From Candidatus Methylacidiphilales bacterium (GTDB lineage: Bacteria; Verrucomicrobiota; Verrucomicrobiia; Methylacidiphilales; JAAUTS01): 52,184 bases of DNA. The notes below the pieces were generated by a model. The model did not search any database, had not been told where the DNA came from, and saw nothing but the letters and a program-made list of their open reading frames with translations. The stretch is taken from the NCBI GenBank assembly GCA_028713655.1, contig JAQTNW010000023.1:1-52184 (forward strand). Direction: 5' to 3'. Position numbers and translations under genes: made by a program. Shown here piece by piece: positions 23,756 through 33,885 of this stretch. Numbering within the stretch: position 1 is the stretch's first letter; each line of letters opens with the position of its first letter.

Positions 23756-25930
23756 ATGCACGTTCTTTTTGTTTGCACCGGCAATATTTGCCGCAGCCCG
23801 ATGGCGGAAGGCTTGTTCCGTGAAATGGCCAAGCCCGACCGGAGCCTGACGGTTGCGTCCGGGGGAATTGGGGCCGTCGAAGGGCAGGCCCCCAGCGTTC
23901 AGGCGATTGCCGTGATGGATGAATTGGGCATCAATATCCGCGCCCTGCGGAGCAAGCCGGTCACTTCGGCGATGGTGGATGCGGCCGACCTCATTTTTGT
24001 CATGACCTACGGCCATCTCGATTCCATGTTGATGCTGCATCCGCAGGCGGCTGATAAAGTTTACCTGTTGCGAGAATTTGAATCGGCCAAGGCCGGAGAC
24101 CTGGAGATTGACGATCCGATCGGGCAATCCGTGGAGATTTATCGCAGATGCCGGGAGCAGATTCGCGCGGCGCTGGTGCCGATTTTGATCATGTTGCGGG
24201 CCCGGAAATCGGAGAAGAACAGCCCGCACGGGCGGCCTGAGCAGGTGGCCATCGGGGCCGACCATGGAGGGGTGGAATTGAAGCAGCGCCTCATTCAGGA
24301 ACTTCTGCGGCAGGGACAACAGGTTACGGACCTCGGCGCGTCCGGGCCGGAATCGGTCGATTACCCGGATTACGCGGCTTCTGTGGCCCGGGAAATCCTC
24401 TCGGGACGCGCGACCTGTGGAATTTTGATTTGCAAGACCGGCATCGGCATGAGCATGACGGCGAACCGGTATCCCGGCATACGGGCCGCGCTGGTACACA
24501 GCGAGGAAGCGGCGCGAATCAGCCGCGAGCATACCAATGCGAATGTGTTGTGCCTGGCTGCAAATGAGTTGACCTTTGCCGACGCGGTGAGAATTTTAAA
24601 TGTCTGGTTTAAAACCGGTTTCGAGGGAGGCCGGCATGCCCGGAGAATCAATAAAATGGAAACACTGAAAAAGCAGATTGAAATCGAACCGTTTGGCCCG
24701 GCTTTGCCGCAAGCCGATCCGGAAATTTTTAGCGCCATTTCGCATGAAAGGGAACGCCAGCGCCGCAATATCGAGCTGATTGCCTCCGAAAATTTCACCA
24801 GCAGGGCCGTGATGGAAGCGCAGGGGTCCTGCCTGACCAACAAGTACGCGGAAGGCTACCCGTCGAAGCGCTGGTATGGCGGGTGTGAAAATGTGGATGT
24901 GGTCGAGCAGCTCGCCATTGACCGGGCCAAAAAAATCTTTGGCGCGGAACATGCCAATGTCCAGCCTCATTCGGGTTCGCAAGCCAACATGGCCGTTTAT
25001 TTTTCCGTGCTGCAACCGGGCGACAAAATCCTGACCATGGACCTGTCGCACGGGGGCCATCTGACCCATGGTCACAAAATGAATTTTTCCGGGCGTCTTT
25101 TCGAGGTGTTTCATTATGGAGTCAGCCCTGAGACGGAGGCCCTGGATTATGACGACCTTCAGAAGAAGGCGCGCGAATTCAAGCCGAAGATGATCACAGT
25201 GGGCGCATCCGCTTATTCGCGCATCATTGATTTTGCCAGGATGGGTGAAATCGCGCGTTCGGTGGGGGCCTATCTCTTTGCCGATATCGCGCATATCGCG
25301 GGACTGGTGGCGACGGGATTGCATCCCTCGCCGGTGCCTCATGCCGACTTTGTCACCACAACCACGCACAAGACCCTGCGCGGTCCGCGCGGCGGGCTGA
25401 TTCTTTGCCCCGAAAAATACGCCAAAGACATTGATGCGATGGTCTTCCCCGGCTGCCAGGGCGGCCCGCTGATGCATGTGATTGCAGCCAAGGCGGTTTG
25501 TTTTGGCGAAGCACTGCAGCCTTCCTTCAAGGAGTACCAGCAGCAGGTGCTGCGGAATGCCAAGGCCCTTTGCGAGAGCATGAAAAAGAACGGCTATCGC
25601 ATCGTGTCCGGCACGACGGAAAATCATGTCATGCTTGTGGACCTGCAGCCGAAAAACATCACCGGCAAGGAAGTGCAGGAGGCGCTGGACAAGGCGGGCA
25701 TTACCGTGAACAAAAACGCAATCCCGTTCGACAAGCAGTCGCCCTTCAAGGCGGGCGGGATTCGCCTGGGCAGCCCTGCCGTCACCACGCGCGGGATGAA
25801 GGAAGATGAAATGTTCGACATCGGAAACCTGATCCACGAAGGGATTCAGAAACGGGCGGATGACAGGTCGCTTGCGGAATTGCAGGCGCGCGTGTATGCC
25901 TTTACCGCGCAGTTTCCCCTGCCGGGGTAA
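23756..25930 (+). CDS. Three-domain fusion: LMW protein tyrosine phosphatase, RpiB and serine hydroxymethyltransferase
   Basis: A single 724-residue frame. Residues 1-150 are a low-molecular-weight phosphatase with C7-TGNIC-R13 and the acid loop D119-D120-P. Residues 163-310 are ribose-5-phosphate isomerase B with ADHGG (168-172), CKTGIGMS starting at C226, H259 and the terminal FEGGRHARR. Residues about 315-724 are GlyA with LIASENFTS (341-349) and the PLP lysine K539 in [11 protein letters not shown]. All active-site residues are kept. An in-frame ATG at 24656, with CGGAG 10 bases upstream, might allow separate translation of GlyA. A missed stop or frameshift from assembly cannot be excluded, but no break in codon pattern is seen. 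Confidence 0.85.
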   Translation: MHVLFVCTGNICRSPMAEGLFREMAKPDRSLTVASGGIGAVEGQAPSVQAIAVMDELGINIRALRSKPVTSAMVDAADLIFVMTYGHLDSMLMLHPQAADKVYLLREFESAKAGDLEIDDPIGQSVEIYRRCREQIRAALVPILIMLRARKSEKNSPHGRPEQVAIGADHGGVELKQRLIQELLRQGQQVTDLGASGPESVDYPDYAASVAREILSGRATCGILICKTGIGMSMTANRYPGIRAALVHSEEAARISREHTNANVLCLAANELTFADAVRILNVWFKTGFEGGRHARRINKMETLKKQIEIEPFGPALPQADPEIFSAISHERERQRRNIELIASENFTSRAVMEAQGSCLTNKYAEGYPSKRWYGGCENVDVVEQLAIDRAKKIFGAEHANVQPHSGSQANMAVYFSVLQPGDKILTMDLSHGGHLTHGHKMNFSGRLFEVFHYGVSPETEALDYDDLQKKAREFKPKMITVGASAYSRIIDFARMGEIARSVGAYLFADIAHIAGLVATGLHPSPVPHADFVTTTTHKTLRGPRGGLILCPEKYAKDIDAMVFPGCQGGPLMHVIAAKAVCFGEALQPSFKEYQQQVLRNAKALCESMKKNGYRIVSGTTENHVMLVDLQPKNITGKEVQEALDKAGITVNKNAIPFDKQSPFKAGGIRLGSPAVTTRGMKEDEMFDIGNLIHEGIQKRADDRSLAELQARVYAFTAQFPLPG

Positions 25931-25960
25931 ATTTCAAATCCCAAATTTGAGATTTGAAAT
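25931..25960. terminator. Hairpin between convergent genes
   Basis: ATTTCAAATC (25931-25940) and GATTTGAAAT (25951-25960) are perfect inverse copies with a 10-base loop. The stem is AT-rich and lacks a T-tract, so it is a weak terminator candidate, but it sits exactly between the stop codons of convergent genes. Confidence 0.4.
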
Positions 25961-26307
25961 CAACCGAAGGTCTCTCCATTCCAGCCCCAAAGGTTGGCGG
26001 GGTGGCTGGACATTTCGATGTAAATGCGCCGCGGATCGATGTTGAGGGACTCCTTCAACAGGCTGCAGATCATGCTGGAGAGTCGCGGGGCTTTGTCTTC
26101 CGGCAGGCCGAGGCTTTTCAGTTCCACAAATGCCGCCGCATCCCCTCCCCCGGCAAACAGCAAATCCTGTCCGGCCTGCAAATGAACCATGACATAGCTT
26201 TCCGGCTTCCCCAGTTCCTTTGCCAGGAGGCGCGAAGCCGCCCGGAGAATGTCGGATTTGGCGGAATCTTCCACCGGAACATTGGTCTGGATCTTGAGAT
26301 AAGGCAT
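25960..26307 (-). CDS. MIF/tautomerase-superfamily protein
   Basis: 115 residues from ATG 26307, the length of macrophage migration inhibitory factor. The start was chosen because it puts proline at position 2 (MPYLKIQTNV), the catalytic N-terminal proline once Met is removed. A longer frame to 26343 would bury it. Other family features are SYVMVHLQAGQDLLFAGG and the C-terminal RIYIEMSSHPANLWGWNGETF. It probably forms a trimer that tautomerises phenylpyruvate-like keto-enols; the natural substrate in bacteria is unclear. Confidence 0.88.
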   Translation of the reverse strand: MPYLKIQTNVPVEDSAKSDILRAASRLLAKELGKPESYVMVHLQAGQDLLFAGGGDAAAFVELKSLGLPEDKAPRLSSMICSLLKESLNIDPRRIYIEMSSHPANLWGWNGETFG

Positions 26308-26401
26308 GGGCACAGGAATAACGGAAAGGCGGGCCGTCGCCAAGCAGCAAAGCTAAAATTGCGGGCTAGTCATATGCGGATTGTCCCGCTAATGATTTCC
26401 C

Positions 26402-28648
26402 ATGGGAAAGAAAAAATCCAAGCACGCTTTCAAACAAGGGGGATTTGCCGCAGGCGGGCAGGCGGCGCCTGTTTCCACCCATGGCATCTCTCAGATCATG
26501 CTGCTTGGTTGGGTCGCCGTCGGCCTGGGAATACTCACCCTGCTGACCTACATGAATTCGTTTGGGGCGGAATTTGTCCTGGATAACAAACTCGTATTTT
26601 TAATGGATGTCCGGATACGCGAATTGTCCCAACGCAACCTCTATTTGATTTTCACTGAAAACTATTGGTGGCCCTCATTTGTCAGCGATCTCTACCGGCC
26701 CATAACCACGCTGACCTATCTCTTTAATTATGCCATTCTTGGAAACGGGCCGAATCCCGCCGGCTATCATGTGGTTAATTTTCTGCTTCATTGGACGAAC
26801 GCCCTCATGGTTTTTATCCTGCTGCGCCATGTCAGCCGGTCACTCACTGTCGCCTTGATTGCAGCCGCGCTTTTTGCGGTTCATCCGGTCGGCACAGAAT
26901 CGGTGACGAACCTCGTCGGACGAGCGGATCTCCTGGCGACCGCCTCGATTCTGGCCGCCGGAATCGCCTACATCCGGGCACTCAAATGCACAGGAAAAGC
27001 GCGGGTTGCATGGCTGCTGCTTGTGGCCCTCATTTCATTGATTGGGGTGTTTTGCAAGGAAAGCGCGATCATGATTGTCGGGCTTGTTGGCCTTTACGAC
27101 ATGCTTTTCCGCTGGCAGCAGCTCAAGAGCCATTGGGTCGGGGATTTCCTGGAAAATTTTCGCCGCTGGGTCTGGCCCAACTACCTTGCCCTTGTTCCGT
27201 GTGTCGTCGGGCTTTTGTGGATGCGTCATATATTAATCCAGGCCTCTCCCGTCTATGGACAGATCTTTATCGACAATCCGATAGCCGATGCAGGTTTTTT
27301 CCAGACACAAATGACCGCGCTGAAGGTCATCGGCCTGTATCTCGGCCTTCTGCTGTTTCCGTGGCGTTTGTCATGTGATTATTCGTACAACCAAATCCCG
27401 CTTTTTCTGGAACACTCCACCTGGACGGATGATGCCCAGGCGGTATTCGGCGCGCTTGCCGTTGTCTCCCTGCTGGTCGCCGCATTTGCGGCTTGGAGGA
27501 GGAGGCCGTTGCTGACTTTTGGCCTTTTGTTTTTCTTTGGCATGTTATTACCGACAGCGAATATGGTCATCCCGATTGGCAGCATCATGGGCGAACGTTT
27601 TCTTTATTTGCCGATGATCGGCCTCGCCCTGCCCGCCGGCCTGGCGCTTGACTGGGGAAGAAAAAAAATCACCGGGGTGCTGGCTGCAACGCTGCCGCGC
27701 CTGGGCTGGTTGGGATGGACGTTGCCCGTTTCCGCCATCTGTTTGTTGGGCATTCGGGCCTATATCCGCAACGATGACTGGCAAAATGACACCAGCCTCT
27801 GGACCAGCGCCACTGAGGTCTGCCCGAACAGTTTTAAAGTCTGGAAGGGCCTCTCCAATGCGGTCCTGGCGAACGAACCAAACGAGAATGGCCTCAGAAA
27901 GGCCATTGCGGTTGCAAGCCGGGGACTTTACGTCCTGGATCATCCCCCGCTGCCGATCAATAGACAGGATAACACCTTGTTCTACGACCTGGGTAATTAC
28001 TATCGCGAATTGGGAGATGTCCTCGCGGCGCGCGGCGCAAAGGATGAAGCCCGGCAAGCCTGGCAGCAGGCGATTGTCATTCTCGACCGGGGCCGCCAGG
28101 TTGACACCTATGTGAATCATGCCTCCCGGGAAAAGCGTTTAAGCCGCGGGACGAGGCCTGAAGATATCACCGATGTCGGTAATTACAAAATGCACCAGTC
28201 GCTGGGACAAACGTATCTGCAACTGGGCGACTATAAGGAAGCCGAACGCTCCATCCGGTACATGCAACAACTGAACCCAACCGAGCCGACGGGCTGCCTG
28301 CTCCTGGCGGAATTGTATTTTAGACAGGGGGATCTGCCTGACACGGCCATTTCACTCATCCAAGCCCTCTTTTTGGATGCAAACAATGAGGCGGCCTGGT
28401 CCAACCTGCGTACAGTTTATCAAAAGCTTTTTGTCCAAGGAGTTCCAATCCTATCAATGGACGCAAAAAAGAACGCGCTGGATGACAGCAATCCGGTTGT
28501 GCGCCAGGAAATCCAGGAAGCCGCCCTGCGGATGTATTCAACTCTTCAAAAGGCCAATCAAAAGCAGGCAGCCGAGGGCATGCGCAACATGGCCGTCAAC
28601 CTCTATCACTGTCCTTCCGGAATTTTCCCACCAGCGCCTGCTATGTGA
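26402..28648 (+). CDS. TMTC-like membrane protein with C-terminal TPRs
   Basis: 748 residues: about ten membrane helices in the first 465 residues, then a soluble TPR region (roughly 540-690; GQTYLQLGDYKEAERSIRYM, AELYFRQGDLPDTA). The first loop contains DLYRPITTLTYLFNYAILG and GYHVVNFLLHWTNAL, the hallmark of TMTC/DUF1736-type GT-C glycosyltransferases, which add mannose to proteins from lipid-linked donors. Sugar transfer on the outer face of the membrane is therefore likely, but the donor and target are unknown. Its last 8 bases overlap the convergent serine hydrolase gene. Confidence 0.8.
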   Translation: MGKKKSKHAFKQGGFAAGGQAAPVSTHGISQIMLLGWVAVGLGILTLLTYMNSFGAEFVLDNKLVFLMDVRIRELSQRNLYLIFTENYWWPSFVSDLYRPITTLTYLFNYAILGNGPNPAGYHVVNFLLHWTNALMVFILLRHVSRSLTVALIAAALFAVHPVGTESVTNLVGRADLLATASILAAGIAYIRALKCTGKARVAWLLLVALISLIGVFCKESAIMIVGLVGLYDMLFRWQQLKSHWVGDFLENFRRWVWPNYLALVPCVVGLLWMRHILIQASPVYGQIFIDNPIADAGFFQTQMTALKVIGLYLGLLLFPWRLSCDYSYNQIPLFLEHSTWTDDAQAVFGALAVVSLLVAAFAAWRRRPLLTFGLLFFFGMLLPTANMVIPIGSIMGERFLYLPMIGLALPAGLALDWGRKKITGVLAATLPRLGWLGWTLPVSAICLLGIRAYIRNDDWQNDTSLWTSATEVCPNSFKVWKGLSNAVLANEPNENGLRKAIAVASRGLYVLDHPPLPINRQDNTLFYDLGNYYRELGDVLAARGAKDEARQAWQQAIVILDRGRQVDTYVNHASREKRLSRGTRPEDITDVGNYKMHQSLGQTYLQLGDYKEAERSIRYMQQLNPTEPTGCLLLAELYFRQGDLPDTAISLIQALFLDANNEAAWSNLRTVYQKLFVQGVPILSMDAKKNALDDSNPVVRQEIQEAALRMYSTLQKANQKQAAEGMRNMAVNLYHCPSGIFPPAPAM

Positions 28649-29738
28649 GAGTTGCAAGTCCGAGGTCCAGATAGATGGCGGACAGGGCTTCACGCGCGCG
28701 GGTCTGGTGGGCGGCTTCGCCCGGCATCCCGTTGTAGATCAGCACCACAACAAGCTTGTGCTGCGGGTCTGCAAATGCGGCCGAGCATTGGTTGCCACAA
28801 TGGCCGAAAGTTTCTTCCGACGCAAAACGCCCGTATCCGTAGGGAACTGTTTCCGCGCCGTAACGGTTGGAATTGAGGATTACGCCGAGGCCGGTGTCGA
28901 GAACATGCCGGAAGGTATGATCCATCATCCCTTCCCGATGCCGCCGGGTCATGAGTTCCACGGTTTCGGGCTTTAAAATCCCGCGCCCGCCGTCCAGCAA
29001 TGCTTCATAAAAGCGGCCCAGTTCGGCCGCAGGCCCCAGGCAATTGCTGCCAGGCCTGGGTTGGGCCAATATTTCCGGGCGGCTCCAGATTCTGTGGGGC
29101 GAGGGCGGGGGCTTTTCCGTTTGATAAATCAAAACAAGCTTGTCCAGGTTTTGCTTCAGAGCTTCGGCATCCAGGCCGAGAAAGCTGTGGCTCATGCCCA
29201 GCGGGTGGAAGATTTTCTCCCGCAGATAATCCCCGAGAGGCAGGCCACTTGCACGCCGCACCACCTCGCCCAACAGATACCAGGTTCCACCGACATGATA
29301 AGCCGCTTTTTTACCGGGTACCCAGCCGGGTTCCATCCGGACGCGGCACAGGGCCTTGATGGTGTCGTCCCAGGGCTGCGGCGGAACCAGATCCCCCTGG
29401 CGGAGAGGAGCGGTATGCGTCAACAGATGGCGGAGCGTGATGGACTCCTTGCCGTGCTCCGCAAACCCGGGAATAAAACGCACGACCGGATCGTCCACGG
29501 AGAGCTTCCCGGCCTCCTGAAGCTGTAAAATGGCGGCAGCCGTAAGAGGTTTGCCTGCCGACATCCAAAGCGACAGCGCATCCGGTGCCATCGGATTTCC
29601 GTTTCCAGCGGAGCCGAATGCAAGATCGGCAACGACGTGGTTATTCTGCGAAATGTAAAGCAGCGCGCCGATCTGTTGGCCATTGGCAATGCCCAGATTA
29701 ATCAGAGCGACAGTCTGCGTTAGCTTGGATTTGGACAT
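28641..29738 (-). CDS. Class C beta-lactamase-like serine hydrolase
   Basis: 365 residues, no signal peptide. The nucleophile motif is S60-A-G-K63, followed by HLLTHTAPL. The second motif is Y147-H-V149, where class C enzymes have Y-x-N, and a C-terminal FGHCGN replaces KTG. The fold family includes esterases, D-amino-acid peptidases and beta-lactamases; cytosolic location and motif changes favour an esterase. Divergent from the NDH-2 gene, with a 125-base shared upstream region. Confidence 0.82.
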   Translation of the reverse strand: MSKSKLTQTVALINLGIANGQQIGALLYISQNNHVVADLAFGSAGNGNPMAPDALSLWMSAGKPLTAAAILQLQEAGKLSVDDPVVRFIPGFAEHGKESITLRHLLTHTAPLRQGDLVPPQPWDDTIKALCRVRMEPGWVPGKKAAYHVGGTWYLLGEVVRRASGLPLGDYLREKIFHPLGMSHSFLGLDAEALKQNLDKLVLIYQTEKPPPSPHRIWSRPEILAQPRPGSNCLGPAAELGRFYEALLDGGRGILKPETVELMTRRHREGMMDHTFRHVLDTGLGVILNSNRYGAETVPYGYGRFASEETFGHCGNQCSAAFADPQHKLVVVLIYNGMPGEAAHQTRAREALSAIYLDLGLATLT

Positions 29739-29863
29739 ACGGGCATGGATGTTACCTTATTCCGCAGAAAATGCCATATCCGGGTCACGTAAAATTTTCC
29801 GAGGTACGGGTATCTTTACAATGGAAAAGTTTGAGTTTTGGAAAAAGCAGACGACCTTGAGGT

Positions 29864-31156
29864 ATGAGTGTGCCATCAAAACACATTGTTGTATTGGGCG
29901 CCGGCTTTGGAGGCCTGGAATTCTGCAAAGCCTTTCGGCATCCCGATGCGCGTATTACCCTGGTGGATCGGCACAACCATCATTTGTTCCAACCGCTGTT
30001 GTATCAGGTGGCAACGGCGGGTTTATCCATGCCGGAAATTGCGCAACCCATCCGCTCCATTCTTTCCGAACGAAGGGATATTACCGTACTGCTTGATGAA
30101 GCGACTGACATTCGTCTGGCTGAAAAGGCTGTTGTTCTAAAAAATGAAACGCTGCACTACGATTACCTTTTGCTGGCTCTTGGGGCCGTAACCAGTTATT
30201 TCGGACATGAGGAATGGGAGCGGCATGCGCACGGGTTAAAATCATTGGACGATGCTTCCGCCATTCGCAGGGATGTGTTGCTGGCGTTTGAACGCGCGGA
30301 ATCCTGCAACGATCCGCAAGAACAAAAGAAACTGATGACCTCGGTGGTCATCGGCGGCGGCCCCACCGGGGTCGAGTTGGCGGGCGCCTTTGCCGAATTG
30401 ACACGGCATGTTTTAAAACGCGATTTCCGGCGGATCAACCCCGCCGAAGCCCGCGTGGTGTTGGTCGAAGCCGCGCCAAAGGTCTTGGTCGGCTTTCCCG
30501 ACCCTTTGCCGGACAAGGCCCGCAGGCAATTGGAAAAGCTGGGAGTGGAAGTCCGGACTTCCTCGCCCGTAAAGGAAATCGGCCCCGGTTATGTGCGGTT
30601 GGAGAATGAAGCATTGTACGCGGCCAATATTGTCTGGGCTGCCGGGGTCATGGCGCATCCGATCACACGCAGTCTCGATGTGGACCTGGACCGTGCAGGA
30701 CGCATCAAGATCCGGCCCGATTGCAGTCTGCCGGGCTATCCGGAAGCATTTGCCGTGGGGGACATCGCCTGGTTGGTGGATGCCAGGCAACGGACGGTGC
30801 CGGGGGTTTCGCCCGCAGCCATGCAAATGGCGCGGCATGTCGCGCGGATTATCAAAACCGAACTCATGGGTGCGCCATGTGTTCCCACGCAACGTCCGGC
30901 CTTCAGCTACTTCGACAAAGGCAGCATGGCCACAATTGGCCGCTCAGCCGCTGTCGCCGTAATCGGCAAAATCCAATTGACCGGCTGGTTTGCCTGGCTT
31001 GCCTGGTTGTTTGTGCATCTCATCTTTCTTGTGGGGCTGCGCAACAAACTGGCTGTTCTGCTCCAGTGGTTCTATTCCTATGTGCGATACAAACGGGGTG
31101 CGCGCATCATCACCGGCGAACTCCCTGACAAGTTTTTTTCCACTCGTCTTCCTTGA
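29864..31156 (+). CDS. ndh: Type II NADH:quinone oxidoreductase (NDH-2)
   Basis: 430 residues, membrane-associated flavoprotein that oxidises NADH and reduces quinone without pumping protons. The FAD motif is G12-A-G14-FG-G17, the NADH motif is VVIGGGPTGVELAG (161-174), and AFAVGDIAW near 300 contacts FAD. The C-terminal hydrophobic helices (LTGWFAWLAWLFVHLIFLVG) give the membrane anchor. A TGAGG ribosome-binding site lies close before the ATG. Its end overlaps the convergent Spx-like gene by 47 bases. Confidence 0.92.
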   Translation: MSVPSKHIVVLGAGFGGLEFCKAFRHPDARITLVDRHNHHLFQPLLYQVATAGLSMPEIAQPIRSILSERRDITVLLDEATDIRLAEKAVVLKNETLHYDYLLLALGAVTSYFGHEEWERHAHGLKSLDDASAIRRDVLLAFERAESCNDPQEQKKLMTSVVIGGGPTGVELAGAFAELTRHVLKRDFRRINPAEARVVLVEAAPKVLVGFPDPLPDKARRQLEKLGVEVRTSSPVKEIGPGYVRLENEALYAANIVWAAGVMAHPITRSLDVDLDRAGRIKIRPDCSLPGYPEAFAVGDIAWLVDARQRTVPGVSPAAMQMARHVARIIKTELMGAPCVPTQRPAFSYFDKGSMATIGRSAAVAVIGKIQLTGWFAWLAWLFVHLIFLVGLRNKLAVLLQWFYSYVRYKRGARIITGELPDKFFSTRLP

Positions 31157-31472
31157 AGCCAATCAGGATCTGGCCGTTTCCAATGGCAAACGGGCGTTTG
31201 ACCAAATTTCCATTTTTCGAAAGTAACGCAAGGGCCTGCTCTTCACTCATGGACGGAAGCCTGGTTTTGAGGTCGAGGGAGCGATAATCGAGCCCTGAGG
31301 TATTAAACAGGCGGCGGATACCGCCGGCAGATTGCAGGGCCTTCTTCAGTTCAGCCACGGTCGGCGGTGTTTCACGGATGGGAACAATCGTATGCGCGAT
31401 TTTCCTGGATTTCAGAAATTGGAGGGCCTTCCGACAGGCGCCGCAATTTTTGTAGGCATAGACTTTGAGCAT
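31110..31472 (-). CDS. Spx/ArsC-like thioredoxin-fold protein (YffB type)
   Basis: 120 residues. It opens with MLKVYAYKNCGACRKALQFL, giving a C10-G-A-C13 pair in the position used by Spx and ArsC-type reductases, and continues with RRLFNTSGLDYRSLDL and the arsenate-reductase-family block NGNLVKRPFAIGNGQILIGF. Most such proteins in Gram-negatives are redox-active thiol proteins of unknown substrate. Its 3' end overlaps that of ndh on the other strand. Confidence 0.82.
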   Translation of the reverse strand: MLKVYAYKNCGACRKALQFLKSRKIAHTIVPIRETPPTVAELKKALQSAGGIRRLFNTSGLDYRSLDLKTRLPSMSEEQALALLSKNGNLVKRPFAIGNGQILIGFKEDEWKKTCQGVRR

Positions 31473-31552
31473 GAGGATATTTTACAGCAGAGATATGCGG
31501 AACATAAAATAAAATCTTTGGGCGCGCGTCTCCCCGGTGCTAATCTTGTTTC

Positions 31553-32635
31553 ATGAAAATCCTGGTGGCGATGTCCGGCGGCGTGGACAGCAGCGTGGCC
31601 GCAGCCCTGCTCAAGGAGCAGGGGCACGACATCACGGGCGCCTACATGAAGAATTGGATCAATGAGGAAAATGTCATCGGACATTGCCCCTGGATGCAGG
31701 ATATTGAAGACGCGTCGTCCGTCGCGGAAAAACTTGGCATTCCCTTCCGGGTGGTGAATTTGATGCAGGAATACCGCGAGCGAGTAGTTAAGTATTTGCT
31801 GGAGGGTTACGAAGCCGGAATCACGCCCAATCCCGATGTCATGTGCAATCGTGAAATGAAATTCGGCGTTTTTCTGGACCACGCCCTCGCGAACGGATTC
31901 GAGGCCGTGGCCACCGGCCATTACGCCCGGATTCAATGTCATGACGCAGGGACATCGGACATTTTGGAAGGGACCGACAAAAACAAGGATCAATCCTATT
32001 TCCTCGCGCTGCTGCGCCAGCAACAAGTGGGCAAGGCTGTCTTTCCCGTGGGAGGGCTGCCAAAACCCGAAGTGCGCAGCATCGCCGAAAAATACGGCTT
32101 GGCCACGGCCTCCAAAAAGGACAGCCAGGGCATCTGCTTTATTGGCGAAGTAAAAATGTCGGATTTTTTGAAAAAATTCATTCCTGAAAAGCCAGGCCCG
32201 ATAATGAATTTGCAGGGCAAAAAACTGGGGGAGCATCGGGGCCTGCATTTTTACACACTCGGGCAGAGAAAAGGCATCCGGGTGCCTTCCAACACCCTGA
32301 ACCAGGCTTACGTGGTCGTTGAAAAGCGCGCGTCGCGCAATGAGCTGGTGATCGGCTTCGACACCCCGGAAACGCCGGGGCTTTACGCGTCGCGCTGCAG
32401 GTTAACTCATGTTTCCTTCACCAACCGGGTGATCGACAGGCCGGTGGACATCGAAGCCAAACCGCGATACCGGGCTCCGCGCCAGGCCGTGCATTACAAG
32501 CCGATGGATGGCGCCAAGGCCGAGCTGGAATTCAAACGACCCCAGCGGGCTCTGGCTCCCGGCCAGATCTGCGCCCTCTATGATGGCGAAACCCTTCTCG
32601 GTGGCGGCGTTTTTTCAGAAATCAGTTACGGATAA
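31553..32635 (+). CDS. mnmA: tRNA-specific 2-thiouridylase MnmA
   Basis: 360 residues, full length. It adds sulfur to C2 of the wobble uridine in tRNA-Lys, -Glu and -Gln. The PP-loop motif SGGVDSS is at 8-14, and the catalytic cysteines are C98 in DVMCNRE and C195 in GICFIGE. Other blocks are GHYARI and [10 protein letters not shown]. It acts on the same base as MnmG (2.8 kb). Followed by a strong intrinsic terminator. Confidence 0.96.
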   Translation: MKILVAMSGGVDSSVAAALLKEQGHDITGAYMKNWINEENVIGHCPWMQDIEDASSVAEKLGIPFRVVNLMQEYRERVVKYLLEGYEAGITPNPDVMCNREMKFGVFLDHALANGFEAVATGHYARIQCHDAGTSDILEGTDKNKDQSYFLALLRQQQVGKAVFPVGGLPKPEVRSIAEKYGLATASKKDSQGICFIGEVKMSDFLKKFIPEKPGPIMNLQGKKLGEHRGLHFYTLGQRKGIRVPSNTLNQAYVVVEKRASRNELVIGFDTPETPGLYASRCRLTHVSFTNRVIDRPVDIEAKPRYRAPRQAVHYKPMDGAKAELEFKRPQRALAPGQICALYDGETLLGGGVFSEISYG

Positions 32636-32664
32636 ATACACAGGCCCGAAAACCCAAAACTCGT

Positions 32665-32695
32665 TTCGCGCGCGCGCAAGAGCGCGAAGTTTTTT
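32665..32695 (+). terminator. Strong intrinsic terminator after mnmA
   Basis: TTCGCGC (32665-32671) and GCGCGAA (32680-32686) form a 7-bp GC-rich stem with an 8-base loop, followed by a run of eight T (32688-32695). Confidence 0.8.
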
Positions 32696-32828
32696 TTGTT
32701 TTAATCCGGAGAATATAATTTTGCCGTTTTTTGCGTCCATGTCGGACTTTGCCGGGCGCGAGAAATGTATTGCTCGCCCTTTCTCCGAATCCCAACGGGA
32801 TTCCGTTCCCGGGGTTTCACGCCGAAGC

Positions 32829-33692
32829 CTATGCGAAGGCGGATACCCTGGGTACATGCGCCGATTCCCATGCTATCAAGGCCTGCTTGCGCGCCACGCC
32901 CCAGCGGTAACCGCCCAGTGCGCCGGATTCGCGGATCACGCGGTGGCAGGGGATGAGATAAGCCACCGGATTATTTCCGACCGCAGTCCCGAGGGCCCGC
33001 ACCGCTTTTCGATGGTGAATGGCATCCGCGAGTTTTCCATATGACACAAGACGGCCTTCCGGAATTTTCAGCAAGGCCTGCCAGACCTGAAGCTGAAAAT
33101 TGGTGCCGCGCAGGTGAAGCCGTAATGCACCGTGTAGCCTAACATTGGGCGAATGGAATATTTTTTTGATCAGTGTTGCGGTTTTGCTCTGATCTTCCCG
33201 GAACCGGGCTTGCGGCCATTCCTTGCGGAACTCCACAAACGTTTGCGCGGAAGATTTTCCATCAAGAAAGCGCAGGCAGCAAATTCCCTTGCCGGTTGTT
33301 GCAATCAAACAAGGCCCGAACGGGGTTGGATGAAACCCATGTGAAATTTCCACGCCTTTGCCGGAGGATTTATATTCACCGGGAGTGAGTGCCTCGCAGG
33401 TCACAAACAAATCATGCAGGCGTCCGGGGCCGGACAATCCGCTTTCAAGGGCCGTGTTCAGAATGCTGTTGCCGTTGCGAAGCAGTTGTTTGGCATGTTC
33501 CGCGGTCAGGTACTGCAAAAACTGTTTCGGCGTCGTTCCCGCCCAGCGTTTGAAGAGGCGGTTGAAATGGAATTCGCTCAGATGCGCCTGCCGGGCGACT
33601 TCCTCCAGGGAGGGTTGTTCCGACCGGTGTTTCGAAAGAAAAAGGATGGCCTTTTCAATTCTCTGGTAATCCAGTTCCTGCTGCGAACTCAC
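32829..33692 (-). CDS. AraC-type regulator fused to O6-methylguanine-DNA methyltransferase (Ada-like)
   Basis: 287 residues. The first about 105 are an AraC/XylS helix-turn-helix domain (SLEEVARQAHLSEFHFNRLF), then an MGMT N-terminal part and the active-site block PCHRV with C249. It removes methyl groups from O6-methylguanine and probably controls alkylation-repair genes. The Zn-binding AdaA domain that senses phosphotriesters in E. coli Ada is missing, so sensing would differ. Convergent with mnmA. Confidence 0.88.
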   Translation of the reverse strand: MSSQQELDYQRIEKAILFLSKHRSEQPSLEEVARQAHLSEFHFNRLFKRWAGTTPKQFLQYLTAEHAKQLLRNGNSILNTALESGLSGPGRLHDLFVTCEALTPGEYKSSGKGVEISHGFHPTPFGPCLIATTGKGICCLRFLDGKSSAQTFVEFRKEWPQARFREDQSKTATLIKKIFHSPNVRLHGALRLHLRGTNFQLQVWQALLKIPEGRLVSYGKLADAIHHRKAVRALGTAVGNNPVAYLIPCHRVIRESGALGGYRWGVARKQALIAWESAHVPRVSAFA

Positions 33693-33749
33693 ACGGTCAA
33701 TTTAACGCAGAGGGCCGGGTCAAACCACCCGATTCTTGCTCAGTCTCCA

Positions 33750-33812
33750 GATTGCCGCGTGCTCCCGTCATCGCGAGAGGCCCATCCTGGGCCGTGGCGA
33801 TCCATCTTCATC
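33750..33812. repeat. Dispersed palindromic repeat 'attgccgcg...gtggcgatcca'
   Basis: GATTGCCGCG, CGTCATCGCGAGAGGC and GTGGCGATCCA follow the well-known pattern of a small repeat unit with ends related to 'tggattgccgcg'. Related stretches lie at 47738-47785 and 47833-47880. Confidence 0.4.
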
Positions 33813-33849
33813 CCCGTAACTTCAAATGCGATTGCTCAGGGGAGTAGGG

Positions 33850-33878
33850 TTGACGGGGCCTTATTTGTAATACATAAT
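33850..33878 (+). promoter_or_regulatory. Promoter of the Phd-VapC module, probably giving a leaderless message
   Basis: TTGACG (33850-33855), a 17-base spacer and CATAAT (33873-33878) make a near-consensus sigma70 promoter. Transcription should begin at about 33885, next to the ATG at 33886, so the antitoxin message would have little or no leader. This argues against the ATG at 33877, which overlaps the -10. Confidence 0.6.
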
Positions 33879-33885
33879 GTGTCAC

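Noticed and set aside
24596-25837. A 413-codon frame antisense to the GlyA domain
   Set aside because: Shadow of a conserved enzyme; no motif and His/Arg/Gly-rich composition.
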